Source: Rhynchospora pubera (Eukaryota > Streptophyta > Magnoliopsida > Poales > Cyperaceae). From it: a DNA stretch of 64,000 nt. The notes under the pieces are model-generated. The model was not told the origin of the DNA. It made no database searches and saw only the letters and a program-made list of their open reading frames with translations. The translations under genes and the position numbers were made by a program. Position 1 is the first letter of the stretch. Each line of letters opens with the position of its first letter. Of the stretch, positions 22,976 through 34,759 are shown piece after piece. The stretch lies in contig CM051460.1 in NCBI GenBank assembly GCA_028095005.1, positions 23,173,501-23,237,500 of the forward strand. The letters are read 5' to 3'.

Positions 22976-24420
22976 GACACATTCCATGAATGGCCTTAAA
23001 ATATAGTTCCGTGAATGTTTTTACATGCTTCTCCCCATGTAAAAAAAAAAACATTTTGCATGCATATACTCCTGGAGTAAGCAACTTTTTTACCATGATT
23101 CTAATAATATAACTTGTCATACCAGATACCTCATACAATTTACTTGTGAACTTTTGCAACGTGTATTTTTTTTTTAATCTACACGCACAAGGGTTTCCAT
23201 CATGGGTTTCTTTATTTGTCTGTTCAAACCGAGACTTGAATTGAGTTCTGAAATTACTGTTAAATTTCAGTAGTTAGGTATTCATAACTGAAACTACTGT
23301 TTAAATAACAGAATTCCTAGTCTCTTCATGGTAGGTTGAGTTCTGAAATTACTGTTAAATTAACAAGAGAAAGGGTGAATGTCTTGTGAGTTGTGGCTCA
23401 TGCTTTGCGTGTGACTGTGTATGGAACTAGAAGTTCCATCATATTACTTCCTATCTGTACTACTGTTTAAAGGGACTGGCTTACATTTTTTCTATAATAC
23501 ATTAATACTTCTAGCCTGGGGTTTTACGAGTCCAGTAATAATTACTGTTTAAATAATTGAAATTACTGCATAAAAAGGTAGTCTTTACTCAATTGACCTG
23601 TTGCATTTTTTGGTTGCTGCATTTTCAGACGTAAGAAAATGATGTAAATCTTCTTTTTATTTTGTTTTGCAGGAAGAGGACGAAATAAAACAATGTAAAA
23701 TGAAGAACTATTAGTGTTGTTGTTATTTGTCAAAGCAATTGACCTGTGTATGCTAATTTTTGGAAGAACTATTAGTGTTGCTGTACCAGTGTATGCTACT
23801 TTTTTTTTTGGAAGAAATAAGGGGAAGGGAACTATTAGTGTTGCTGTACCAGTATGAATACTGTTTTGAGATGCTTGTTAACTGTAAATTCTTATTGAGA
23901 TGCTTGTAGTGTTCTTAAAGCAATTAACTTCTCTTCTTGTTTTCTCTGTTTCAAAAATCAGATATTTATTGTAACCTGTTATCTTATTTTCTCTTTGTCC
24001 AGTTAGGCTTAAATCAGATATTGTAGTGTTGTAAGCTTGTTATTAGCACATCTCTTGCCTGTGTGAATTTATCTGAACTCTTATCTTCTTCTTTTTTTTA
24101 ACAAAACAAAAGAGTGTACCAGTGTACCTGTAAATTCATTAGCGCAAAACAAAGCCATATAAGAAGCACATATAAGCAAAAGGAGTACAGATTGAAAATG
24201 ACTTTTCTCTTAATTCATTAGCACTGGAAGTACTGCAAGCAGTGTATATATAAAGAAGCACATATAATACATAAAAGTACAAATGCATAGATCAAAAAAA
24301 GCACTAATCTAATACATAAAAGTACTACCAGCAATTACTAATCTACTCTAATCCACTACATGATTCATCCATCAACTAATCTAATCAACTACAACACTAC
24401 TTGTGAAATTCTTCCAACAC
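22976..24420. other. no gene recognised
   Basis: AT-rich DNA with short internal repeats: 'gaaattactgtt' words at 23240-23370 and 23550-23580, and 'gaactattagtgttgctgtaccagt' type repeats, three copies near 23705-23860. The last set is an imperfect tandem of about 60-70 bp. No RNA or protein gene seen. Confidence 0.4.
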
Positions 24421-25004
24421 CACTACAATTAATTAAAATTTTAAAAAGCAAGCAATCGAGCTTCCAATGTAGCAAGTAGATCAAAGTTGAGATATGAAAT
24501 AACATCATTCGCATAAGCCTTTGCATATAACTCTCATACGCTTCATCCCACATCCAGAATTTGTGCCTAGTATTCTTTTGGAAACAAAAAAATAAAAGAA
24601 AGAAATCAATAAGAAATAAATCTTGATCTATCAGCAACATGAGGGACAAGTAATGCTACCAGCTATTCTGTAACCCATACAAACACTACTGTTATTCTGT
24701 AATTACTCACCGAAGCTACCCCTGCACCTCAAAACAGAAAGTTTTTATTCGCTATGACCCCTGACAAAACCCAATGCTATAAGTAATTTGTTTTGCTCAC
24801 AAACAATTTACTCTAAAAGCCTCGTACCCAAAAAGAGCTATCAGTATAATCTTCGATTTACCTTGTTTGGGCATTAGTAGAACACTATTTGGATTCAAAT
24901 CGGTTCTGCTCACAAGCCTCTTCACGGTGAGACCACAGTCCAGGCATGGCACCAGAATCAGACCTTCTCTTCGACTAGGCTGCGGGCCCACGCTCGACGA
25001 CGCT

Positions 25005-26212
25005 CAGGGACGGAGCTAGAAAATTTCATAAGGGGGTTCACTAAATCTTCAGTCGCTTTGTGGGATCAATAGAATAGTTTTTGCGTTAACTTGAATCCCT
25101 TTAGGAACTTTTTTTTTTAATATTTGACAACCGCTGTCAAAAAGTATCTGTTAAGGGACTTGAGAGATTGAAGTACCATCTTGAGGTTGTCGTCTTTTCA
25201 AAAAAATTTCCATATTCAATTTAACAGAGAACATTAAAAAAGAAAATTGTCCTAAACATTTTGAATTAAAAAATTAAAATTATTATATTGTTTGATAAAT
25301 ATAACAGAAAATAACTTTATTGTTTTCGTCATTAAAATAAAACAATACAAATTTGAAATTGACCATGTTTTTGACTTGTTTCAATTTTCAAACAACAATT
25401 TAACTCGCAAACCGGACTTTTGATATGTTATAATCAGGAAAAAAAATTGATTTGATTAAAAATAAGATAAATTTGAAAAGTAATACCTTTTTCTCTATTG
25501 TTCTGGCAAAAAGAGGATTAGAGCAATCAAGTCCTGGATGAAATTTTTTCCATCTCATCTCGCAAGTTGAAAAGAGGATAGAATCGCTCGAGCTTTGCTT
25601 CAGTAAGGCTGTGTTTGGATATAGGAAGAAGGAAGAAGAAGAAGGAATAAGGAAGAAAAAAAATTATAAACAATCCAAACTCTTCACAAAGTTACACACT
25701 TCCCAATATTTCTTCCCTTCTTCTCTTCTTCCCACACCTATCCAAACGGAGCCTAAAGTAAAATTGCAGAAAGAGGAAAGGGCCAACTGGGCGTCGCTGG
25801 ATTTTTTTTTTCCTTTTTTATTAAAAAATTGTCTAATATTTTTCTGATGTGATTGACAAATTGCACAACTATTATCTAATTGGGCTATGAGGCGCACAAA
25901 GAACTAATGCAACAACAATAAGTGCATCTTTATTTGGTCATATTAAATTGACTTTTTTTTATTATGGCAATATTTTTTCAAATATAAATTGTACGATCTT
26001 TCCAAAAAAAAAATAAACCTCACAAAAATTGATGCTATAAATTATGTATGGGGTTCAATAATGATAAATTATCTAAATATTTATGGGGTTCAAACCTATG
26101 ATGCATATAACAAAATTACATTTTATAACTATCAAAATTAATATTAGTAATATCATTTTTTAAAAAAAGGGGTGACATTGACACCCCTTTATTGAATGTA
26201 AATCCGTCCCTG
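25005..26212. mobile_element. hAT element (1.2 kb) inserted in the GRF-like exon
   Basis: Ends CAGGGACGGAGC and its complement (TCCGTCCCTG), with a perfect 8-bp duplication ACGACGCT (24997-25004 and 26213-26220). Interior is AT-rich and non-coding and includes a nested Tourist-like MITE. Subterminal stretches 'ggggttcac/gtgacattgacacccc' resemble other CAGGGGCGGA hAT MITEs; a smaller relative is at 27942-28175. Confidence 0.93.
25607..25753. mobile_element. Tourist-like (PIF/Harbinger) MITE nested in the hAT element
   Basis: 147 bp with ends GGCTGTGTTTGGATA and TATCCAAACGGAGCC and a 3-bp TAA duplication (25604-25606, 25754-25756), diagnostic for PIF/Harbinger. Interior purine (AAGAAGG) on the left pairs with pyrimidine (CTTCTTCCC) on the right. 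A copy truncated by the window end begins at 63879. Confidence 0.9.
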
Positions 26213-26270
26213 ACGACGCTGTATGCGTTGAATACGACACCAATTCGGATTTGCTCGAACGACGATGCAT

Positions 26271-27080
26271 GACCTGTCGTAGTGCGGTTGTATCAGAAAG
26301 ACGATTTAGGATTTAGGATCAGAATGCGACTCCAATTCGGATCTCCTGTTTGTGCGCGATTTAGGGAGAGGAAACAAGAACTGGGTTTCTGGTTGTCGTG
26401 TCCCGACTTAAGTGTTTTAGATAAATCAAAGAAAATAAAAATAAATTGAAGAAAATAACATAATTGAACAAGGAAAAGAAAAGAGCAAAATAAAAAATAC
26501 GGCTGATGCCTTTTTGATTGATATTTTTGTCTAATTGATATTCTTGCAATCCCTTCCTTATATATCTTATGCTACTAACAAATTAGGAATTACATTTAGA
26601 AATAATAAATCATAAATCTCATTTAATTTCTGCCAAATTTTTAATTAACCTATTCCAGATTTGTTTCCCTTTTCTTCTTGTTTCTTATGTTTAGTCAGAT
26701 ATGACACTGGTTTGATCGAGTGAAGAGGAGAAGTTAGGTTTCGATTTAGGATTTTTCTCCTGGTTTGATCGAGAGGAGAGGAGAGGAGAGAGAAGAAGTA
26801 GGGTTTATCTTGCGAGAGAGAGGTGAAAGGTTTTGATTCAGTCGGTTTAGTCTGGATCGATCTGGTGAGTAACGAATGGTTAGTTTCGCAAAGATATAAT
26901 AGTCACAATTTTTTTATTTTACTATTTAACAATATTTTATAACATAAAATATGTCAGAAGGTTAAATAAAGGAGGGGTCTAATTTTTGAGCCGCAAAATT
27001 AGGAGTTTTGACTTTCAGAGGACAAATCTTGTATTTTCTCAATTTTAAAGGGTAAAAAAAAAATTTCCAAAAAAAAAAAA
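26271..27080 (-). promoter_or_regulatory. 5' region of the GRF-like pseudogene, duplicated at 17.9-18.5 kb
   Basis: Minus-strand sequence with C/T-rich leader (CTCTCCTCTCCTCTCGATC) and the same block order as 17905-18420 in inverted orientation, but the two copies are clearly diverged. A shared sequence before an ATG suggests a common promoter/leader. No clear TATA box was chosen. Around 26430-26690 no feature was recognised. Confidence 0.4.
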
Positions 27081-27595
27081 TATGAGACGAGTGCAAACAG
27101 AAATCAACTCTTAATTTTGGTGGAACATATTTGAAATTATCAGATTGCATTTCACCCTCCATTTCAGTACATACCACGAAATGAGAAACTATTTCGCTAC
27201 TCGTTCCGTTAGGAACTGAACATGCATGGAGTACGTATAACGGTTATTCCATCTGCAGTCCTATCTATCTGGAAATGGAAAGTGGAATGGAGAAAGTTTG
27301 CTCACCTTACTTTTTTGTTCCCATTAAAATCTTTTAATATTTTTTTAAAACATGCTAACTTTACCCAAAAATAACTAATAAGAACAGTTCCATATATTTT
27401 GATGGGTTCAACTGACAAAATAGCGTATAAATCTAATGGGTTAAAATTAGTATACCCATAGAATTTTTCATCATAAAGTACATACGTTAGGTAGCAATTT
27501 TTTTAAAAAAGAGGTCAATTAACCCCCTCCTTCCACTGACAGGAATGTATTTGTTTGTCTGTTTGTGAAACGCACGGTTGATCAGTGGGTCTCAA

Positions 27596-27827
27596 ATATG
27601 ATGATATGTGTAATGATATTTGTCCGCTTTTGGTGTAAGGTTGCCGTCATCGATTCCTTCCTAAGTTAATTAAAAGTCAAAAATATGTTTTTTTGAATGG
27701 GACATGAAATAATATGATGATATGTGTAATGATATTTGTCCGCTTTTGGTGTAAGGTTGCCGTCATCGATTCCTTCCTACGTTAATTAAAAGTCAAAAAT
27801 ATGTTTTTTTGAATGGGACATGAAATA
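27596..27827. repeat. 116-bp perfect tandem duplication
   Basis: Two consecutive units (27596-27711 and 27712-27827) differ by about one base (CTAAGTTAATT versus CTACGTTAATT). Starts at TATGATGATATGTG. No coding. Recent local duplication, or an assembly artefact. Confidence 0.9.
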
Positions 27828-27941
27828 AATAAATATTTTGTTTTGTGTTTCGTACGTGGTTCTTTTTGCTGGGACCTAATGAACTTAACCAACCTAATAT
27901 ATCTGACCGCACAATTCACAACACAACGCCGCACCCCCTCC

Positions 27942-28175
27942 CAGGGGCGGAGCCAATGGGGTCTGCTTGGGGCAGTTGCCCCTTGTGCTCCAAAAAAAAA
28001 AAAATTTATGTATATTTTCTATATTTTTTAGAAATTTTTTATAATTTGCCCCCTAATTAATCATGAATTATTGATTTAGAAAAGAAATATCATTCTTCAT
28101 AAATAAATTTCTATTTCATTGTTCAATATTTTAAAATTTTGCCCCTCCTATCATAATTTTCTGGCTCCGCCCCTG
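27942..28175. mobile_element. hAT-type MITE, CAGGGGCGGAGCC family
   Basis: 234 bp with ends CAGGGGCGGAGCCA and TGGCTCCGCCCCTG (perfect inverted), flanked by CCCCCTCC and TCCCCTCC (7 of 8 match). Subterminal GGGGCAGTTGCCCC palindrome. Common plant hAT MITE type. Confidence 0.92.
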
Positions 28176-28282
28176 TCCCCTCCCCCCTCCTCACCAACAT
28201 TATTGGAATTGAATTAAGCAGACGTACGCAAACTTTGGACAATCATCTGCCTATATATCTATATATATACTATAATATTATT

Positions 28283-29163
28283 AGAGTTAGATTAAAAATC
28301 AGTCGCGATTGACGGATGAGACCATCAGCTACGATAAAATTTCAATTTTCGAAATTTTAACAGTCGATCTGAACCGTTTAATGTGTTCTCCATATTAAAA
28401 TCTCATTGGAGAGACCAATTTTTACATTTTTCTGAAATTTTTTAGCATTTTTTTGGTATTTCATAAAATTCTTAATCTAAACAATTTTGTACCCTTCAAT
28501 AACAGTGATTTTAAAAATCTCAAAAAATAGTAAAAAAATTTAGAAAAATGTAAATTTTGGTCTCCAATGAGATTTCAATATGGAGATAGTGATAGTCCAA
28601 AAATCCTTAGCCCTTGACCCGTCTTTTGGAAGACCGTCCTAAAATCCGGATCGGACCGGCCCTTCAAAGGGCTTTTCGATGGACAAGGGTCTAGAAGGGC
28701 CGGATTTTGAAAGGGTCGGGTCTAATTTTTTTCAAAGACGGATGTTGAAGGGCCGGATCCGACCTAATCGTTCAATAGTAGTGACTATTTGATCATAATA
28801 GGACGATAGAGATTAAAAAAAATATTTGATCATAATAGGACGATAGAGATTAAAAAAAAATATTGGTATTATTTTAGAAGGACTAGAAGGGCCAAGGACC
28901 TATAAGGACCGGATTTTCGAAGAGCCAGTCTCGTGTTTCAAAAAACAAATCCATCTAACCCGTCCCATCTCGACCCTTTTTCTTAACCCGGTCCGATCCG
29001 ACCCTTCTACCAAACCCGTCAAGTCCGGTCCTTTGAAATCCGACCCGTCTCTTTTGCCTTTCACTATATGGAAAACACATTGAACGATTCAGATTAATAA
29101 CTAAAATCTCAAAAGTTGAGATATAATCGCGGCTGACGAGTCCATCCGTCAATCGTGGCTAAT
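28283..29163. mobile_element. Foldback MITE interrupted by a hAT MITE
   Basis: Left arm (28283-28586) and right arm (29067-29163) are inverted copies beginning GAYTAAAAWTMRSYCRCGATTGACGG in degenerate form; the key block CGATTGACGGATG is shared exactly. The left arm also contains its own inner inverted pair (CTCCATATTAAAATCTCATTGGAG versus its complement at 28565-28585, given here by coordinates). The element at 28587-29066 splits it. Superfamily not determined; long TIRs fit a Mutator-type MITE. Confidence 0.65.
28587..29066. mobile_element. hAT-type MITE, copy 2 of the TAGTGA family
   Basis: 480 bp, same family and orientation as 4547-5000, TAGTGATAGTCC...CTTTCACTA. Flanks TATGGAGA and TATGGAAA (7 of 8). 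Contains an internal tandem repeat of about 36 bp (GATCATAATAGGACGATAG twice, 28788-28850) absent from copy 1. Confidence 0.9.
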
Positions 29164-30633
29164 TTTAGTCTACCACTTTTTATTATGTAGAGAAAAATCT
29201 TTCGCAAGAATCTAAGCTAAGCATAGACCTTCTAGAAAGCGAGAGACAGACTAACCTTTCAAGTGAGAAAGAAATGCCATGCATGATTGAGGGTTAAAAT
29301 TATATTACCTCATCTTGTCGCGAAGAAATTTCATATGCTTCATTATCTACCCTTTCGTGTAAATATTTCGAAATTGATGGTAATCTCTTCTGTCCGCACT
29401 CCAAATTTCGGACTTTTCTTCTAAAAGACTCAAATCAGTATCAGTATTATAAATAAAAACCCGTGGGAGTCAGATTCGATTTTTGCATTTTCATTCGACA
29501 CGCCATGTCATCCTTAGATTAATTTCAGCGATTTTTTTTTAGTTTCTATGGCGGTAGAGTCTTTAACCTATTATATACCTAATAGAAATCATTAAAATAG
29601 ACCTACCAACAATCCATTACACCGTAATCTATTGAGCCATGAGCCCATGAGTGCATATTAAAAAAAAATTTAATTTCTCTCGGTCTCTTTCTATTCTCCT
29701 TCTCTCCTCCGAATCCAAATCCTGTCGCACAAACCTAGATCTGTTTTCCCTCTCGCTCTCCTTTGCCGGCTTCACCAATCACCCGTCCACGACTTCACCT
29801 GATTTCTCTGATCTCTCTCTCTCTCTTACGCATAATCAAATAACGCAAAAAGGATCTGTCCTCCGTTGGACCTTCTAGATTCCTCTTTGTTTTGGGTGGA
29901 TTAAGCAGACCTTTACCTCTTCATGATAGTGGATTAAGCATGAGGCTAATCGATAGCGTACAGTTGTCTTTCTCTCGCACAGTTGGTAGTTGGTACAATG
30001 GAGAAGGTAATTATGAGTACAACTTGCTTGCCGATGAACAAACTGCCTCCACCGTACGGTTGCCTCCGATGGACGGCCATCTTAGCCACGGAGGATTCAG
30101 TCTTCTTTAAAAAAAGGTACAATTTTTTTATTTGATTCTTTAGTTAGAAAAGTTTTGAAATTTTTTATTTACATTGTGTATAAATTTCTTTGATTTAGGA
30201 TGTTGCTGATGGAGATTTTTTTTTTAGATTTCCTTAATTAGCAATTACAGATTAAAAAATTATTTTTATACTGGATTTATAATCCACAAGTTCCACGGAT
30301 ATATTGTTTTTATTATCGAATCTCCAAAGTTGGTTATTTTAATATATGTAAAGAATTTAGCATTACAGTTGTGGAATTTTGTTTCACAGAGATGTGTATA
30401 TCTGCTAATTTAATGCCGCAAATATGAATGTAATTTCTTTTTTAATTTTGATGTTTATAGATTTTTGGCATTATATATAGTGGCGCAACATATGTGTATA
30501 GATAGATACATATTATATTTGAAATATAATTGAAATGTTATATCTTTCAAAGTAATTATATTTTTTTAATTGGAATTCCTCTTCATAAACCATGGTACAT
30601 TCTCATTTTTATTTAAATTCCTACATATAGAAA

Positions 30634-30682
30634 CACACACACACGCACGACATATATATATACATACATACACACACAAACA
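30634..30682. repeat. CA/TA microsatellite
   Basis: Runs of ACACACAC, ATATATAT and ACATACAT units. Confidence 0.85.
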
Positions 30683-31018
30683 CAATTGCTGTCATTTTAG
30701 ATGTAGTAATGTATACCAGCATGAATCATTTAATGTATACACAAATATATATATATAGGAAAAAAATGTATTAATGTGTAAGCCTTCTGTACTTGGGTTA
30801 TTTGTGTATAACAAGGTTTCTTTTATGTGTATATCTTAATTATTTGCATTGATCTTAATGATTTCATTCAAATTTATGTAAAATAGGTAAAGGCCTTTAA
30901 TTTCCTGAGATTTGATTTACAGGTTGTGCACGTCCTAAGTTCATTAGAAATGTTTTAAATACATTTAAAATTGTAATTAATGCATAATGAATGCAATTAA
31001 TTTGGGTTCTGTTACTAT

Positions 31019-31020
<2 letters not shown>

Positions 31021-31050
<30 letters not shown>
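31021..31050. repeat. TA microsatellite
   Basis: About fourteen uninterrupted TA units in an intron-like AT-rich stretch. Confidence 0.9.
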
Positions 31051-31054
<4 letters not shown>

Positions 31055-32010
31055 TACGTGAGAAAATATGGTGTGTACCTTTCCAATTGAGGTTTTGTTA
31101 TTTATATTATTTATTTTCAGACATATTATTGCTGCTGCTTTTGTTATCCATATTATCTATATTCTTTATTTTCAGGGGTATTATTGCTGCCGATTTTTAA
31201 TGTGAAAATTAGTAGTGAAAGTTAATTGTTGAGCTAAAATTATGTTTTCTTCTTTTATGTATATGTGACAATGTTTATCCTTTTCCGGTATCGATAATTA
31301 CAAACAGGATTGAAGGAGTTCTGCATTGTTGTGTAATTGAAATATGGGATGTTGTTGATCCCAAAAACGACTATATGTGGGGGAAGAATTTCGTATTAGT
31401 CGACACAAGGTATATTAAATAGAAATATAATTTTTTTAGTCAACATTAGCTTTCTATGCGTAGTGTTACATAGTTTTGTTCTAATAATTTGAGCCTTGGA
31501 AATTTTAAAGTTAGGGAGGTGCAAGTAGATTGGCAAATATCTTTTCAAATAAATGCTAGAACTGAGACTAATTTCAATAGTTATTTTTTCTTCTCTTTTA
31601 ATTGAAGTTTTAATTATAACCTAAGTTAAGTTTCTTTTAATTTGCAGTACCAGACTATATTACGCCAGATGCAATGCCAAGTTCTAGCTATCTTGAGTTT
31701 GATAAGGTAAGAAGGTTCAAATTTGAACATGGGCCCTTATTGTTGCAGTTGCCAAGGTTTGTCTTTCAATTACAGGGTTCAGTGTCATAGCTTAGTTTTC
31801 TTCCCTATCAAGCTCTCCTCCTTCGCCACTGTCTCCCATTTGAACCACCTGAGAGCTTTCCAGATGTCTTTCCCTATATCAAAGAGGGGCACTGAGACTG
31901 ATGCAGCAATTGGACGTTGTGATTTTTGCAAAGGAGAAATTAATAAAAGAAATCAGGTGGATTATGATCACATCTCAAGGAGAAAACAAAGCTAAGGAGA
32001 AAGCTTTTTA

Positions 32011-34050
32011 CAAAGGTACTTTGTTGTTTTTTATGGTGTGTTTTCACAATTATCCGCAATATCTTACAAGTATCATATAATTTCTTTAAAAGTTTTGTGC
32101 AAAGATATACAACAACGATATTTTCAATGATTTTTTTTATCTAAAAATGGACAATTGAAGAGACTATTAGATAGCTATTTCTAAAAGCATTGTGCAGAGG
32201 TTTCTAGCAATGATATTTTCAATGATTTTTTAATCTTAAAATGGACAATTGAAGACACCATTAGATATTCATAAAAGCATTTTGTATCGGGGATCGAAAA
32301 GAAATGCATCAAGGGGAAATTTGGAAACTTAAAATAAATTGATGATTAACATTTCAACAACGATTTAATTGATTATCCATGCATGTCAGTAAAAAATTTT
32401 ATTACTTCCATGTATCATATAGGTTTTGATAAAATATATTGCCAACATAATATTTTGTGCAAATTATTTAAAACATCGCTTTGTAATGTCAAGTTAAAAC
32501 ATTGCTTTCCTGTGTAACACATTAGATCTATCAATCGTATGTTTGTTGCTAAGTATTAAATCTGTGCTGTAAATATTCAATCTCTCTTGGTTTTCTTACC
32601 AAAACCTTATTTTAAATAAGAAATAAGAAATTTGAAATATTTAAATAATGTTTCAATATACCAAACGCTAAATTAGGCAGGTAAGATTATGACTGTAGTA
32701 CTGACCTCTTAACTGATAGGCACCTGGCCTCTGAGCACATAACTGGTATGATCAGAAGCTGAGACGATTACCAAAGAAAGAGAGATGTGTGCCATAAGAT
32801 ACAGACATGAATTAGACTCCAAGAGAAATACAAAAATGGGTGCAAGTGAATATTGGTACAACACGCATGGCAGGAGAGGGGATCATCTTGCTAGATGTGT
32901 GCAGCAAATGGATTATATAGCATAAGTTGGTTGTCTGTTCGCTTTGAGTTTAGTTGGAAAAGTAAATATGTCAGTTGAGGTTTGAACTTTTGTTGTCACA
33001 TGGTGCTTCCATTAGTTGCCTGATATTTCTCTATGAGTTCAAATGAGCTCACCGTTGGAGCGCACAAAAGTTTTAATCTTATGAAGTACATAAATACATA
33101 ATGCACCAAAGCTATTAGGAGCCTTCTGACAGTCACATGGCTCTTTTCAAAAGTTTGGTATGTTTGGATCTGGTGACGAACAAGATGAATTTGAGAATTT
33201 AGCATACATTTATTTGTAACAAGTGATATTTGTTTGATTGTGCTGTAATTGTATTTTGGGGAATACAATTTGGTGAGGAGTAAAAAAATAATGTTGAACA
33301 GCATGAATTTTTAATATATGAATAGCATGAATGCTTTTTAATGGACCATGTTATTAATGCATCATAACAACGTAACCCACGACTTAAGCCTCGAAGAAAA
33401 GGGGAAAAAATATTCTGAACGCATTAACAACCAAATAATACAATCTATAAAATGCACTTTAAATTAAATCTGATTACCGATGATTTTTATCGTATCTTTA
33501 AAAATAATTCCTCCTTGGATTGAATATGAAAATTAAAATAAAATATGTCATATTATTTATTTACTTAATAAAACTTTTGATTAAGGATTCACATATTAAT
33601 ATTATTTTAGACCAATCAAAATCAAATTAACAATATTTTTGTACTTCTTATTAACTATGCTATTTTCAACAAATTAGTTTATCACTATTACATAGTAAAA
33701 TTTAATATAATATAAAAAATCATGTATCGAGCGGAACTCGATGGTCCCCCCATTTAATTAATAACAATTTTTGTCTTCAAGTGATATGTAAATGAAAATG
33801 ATAATAAAATCATTACCAATGTCGACTATTTTTTTTATTTTATTGTCCGGTTTATTATGTTCTATTTAATTTTATGTTTTGTCATTATCTTTTTTCCGTT
33901 TGTTTTTCCTTCATATTAACCATTCACATGTTTTCCTAATATTTTTAAATATTTCCGTAATAAGATCTTCTCCTAAGTAATTATGTTATTACGTATATTA
34001 ACAAATTAACGTATTTCTTCCTTCTCTACATTGGTTATGTATACCGCATA
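32011..34050. other. Helitron interior and decayed Helitron tail, no gene
   Basis: AT-rich. Two near-tandem blocks of about 100 bp (around 32090-32170 and 32180-32285, both with GCAATGATATTTTCAATGATTTTTT and ATGGACAATTGAAGA words) are diverged duplicates. 33724-33741 holds a degraded Helitron hairpin (see findings). The 102-codon minus ORF at 32996-33304 has no signature. Confidence 0.4.
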
Positions 34051-34051
34051 T

Positions 34052-34080
34052 ATCGAGCGAAGCTCGATTTCCCCACCTAG
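34052..34080 (+). mobile_element. Helitron 3' terminus, ATCGAGC hairpin family
   Basis: Perfect stem ATCGAGC/GCTCGAT with GAA loop (34052-34068), eight-base spacer TTCCCCAC, then CTAG (34077-34080) and host T. The body extends to the left and may include the exon-like region from 29.6 kb. The 5' end was not identified. The same hairpin occurs in the opposite orientation at 40349-40377. Confidence 0.82.
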
Positions 34081-34759
34081 TTATCTTTAAATTTGTATTA
34101 AAGCTTAACATCTTTTAATATATTATCTAAAAGAGCCTAATTAAGATGATCTTGCGCGTCGAAATACAGGGAAAAAAACCGTCATTTCCGTTTACTTATA
34201 CCGTTCGCAGTTAAATAATTAGAGCACATGCGCGATCCCCTTTTCCCATGTCTCTGCGTTCACAGTTCAAGCCAGTTTGCACTCAAAATTATTTTGTCAG
34301 AAAAAAAAACGGTCCAAGCACGTGTACTTGCAATAGCATGGTGTTGGAAATATTATTGTTCGGGAAAAAAATATTGCCAGTTTAACATGTTATATGAATA
34401 AAATAATATAGGTCTTCATATCACCATATTTAATAAAATAATATTAGTACTTAAGAAAACTTTATCATGTTAAAAGGAAAAGCTGCCACAGTGAGGAAAT
34501 GTGTCAATATTTTAATCTCCTACCATAATAGCCTAAAAATTGGCATGTTATTTACAGAGATGTTGTCGTATATATTTCTAAGAGTGTCCATTTTATATCT
34601 CCTAAAATTTTTTATTTTAGTAATTAATGAAGAAAATTTTCAATAGTTAAACAAAATTCAAAAGTTGATCAAAAAGTTCTTATTCAATCTTAATGATAGC
34701 ATAATAATTTTACATGCAAATTAATCACATGCTCGTTCTGAAAATTTGCACTAAAAAAT

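Larger units (their letters stand above)
24427..26270 (-). pseudogene. GRF zinc-finger-like gene, first exon split by a hAT insertion
   Basis: Removing the hAT element and one copy of its duplication restores an open frame from ATG 26270 into the block 24996-24862: it passes SVGPQPSRREG, then LVPCLDCGLTVKRLVSRTD and NPNSVLLMPKQ, ending at donor G/GTAAAT. A second block from 24574 after a TTTCCAAAAG acceptor reads HKFWMWDEAYESYM. CxxCG followed by the (C)xFWxW-D motif is the layout of plant GRF-type zinc fingers (nucleic-acid binding). However later zinc ligands are missing (LLMPKQ where Cys-Pro is usual; HKFW where Cys is usual) and the splice puts exon 2 out of frame with a TAG. So: a decayed GRF-like gene. 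Family assignment is tentative. Confidence 0.45.
29640..32010 (+). pseudogene. multi-block exon-like region of unrecognised gene
   Basis: Successive GC-richer, exon-like blocks in AT-rich DNA: a C/T-rich leader (29660-29880); a block reading RLIDSVQLSFSRTVGSW and DGHLSHGGFSLL to a stop (29940-30110); a block IEIWDVVDPKNDYMWGKN and FVLVDT with a donor AAG/GTATAT (31310-31410); a block from acceptor TTTGCAG (31647) with donor AAG/GTAAGA (31708); and a Cys-containing block AIGRCDFCKGEINKRNQVD (31900-31960). Reading frames across the implied splices do not join cleanly in my hands. A real gene is possible, but a plus-strand Helitron tail lies downstream at 34080, so captured exons are more likely. 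No family recognised. Confidence 0.35.

Noticed and set aside
27596..27827. CRISPR-like or regulatory array
   Set aside because: Only two units, no spacers, plant nuclear context.
31723..31995. 90-codon ORF as a zinc-finger protein (CDFC)
   Set aside because: A single CxxC pair without further ligands and interrupted by likely splice sites; reported only as an exon-like block.
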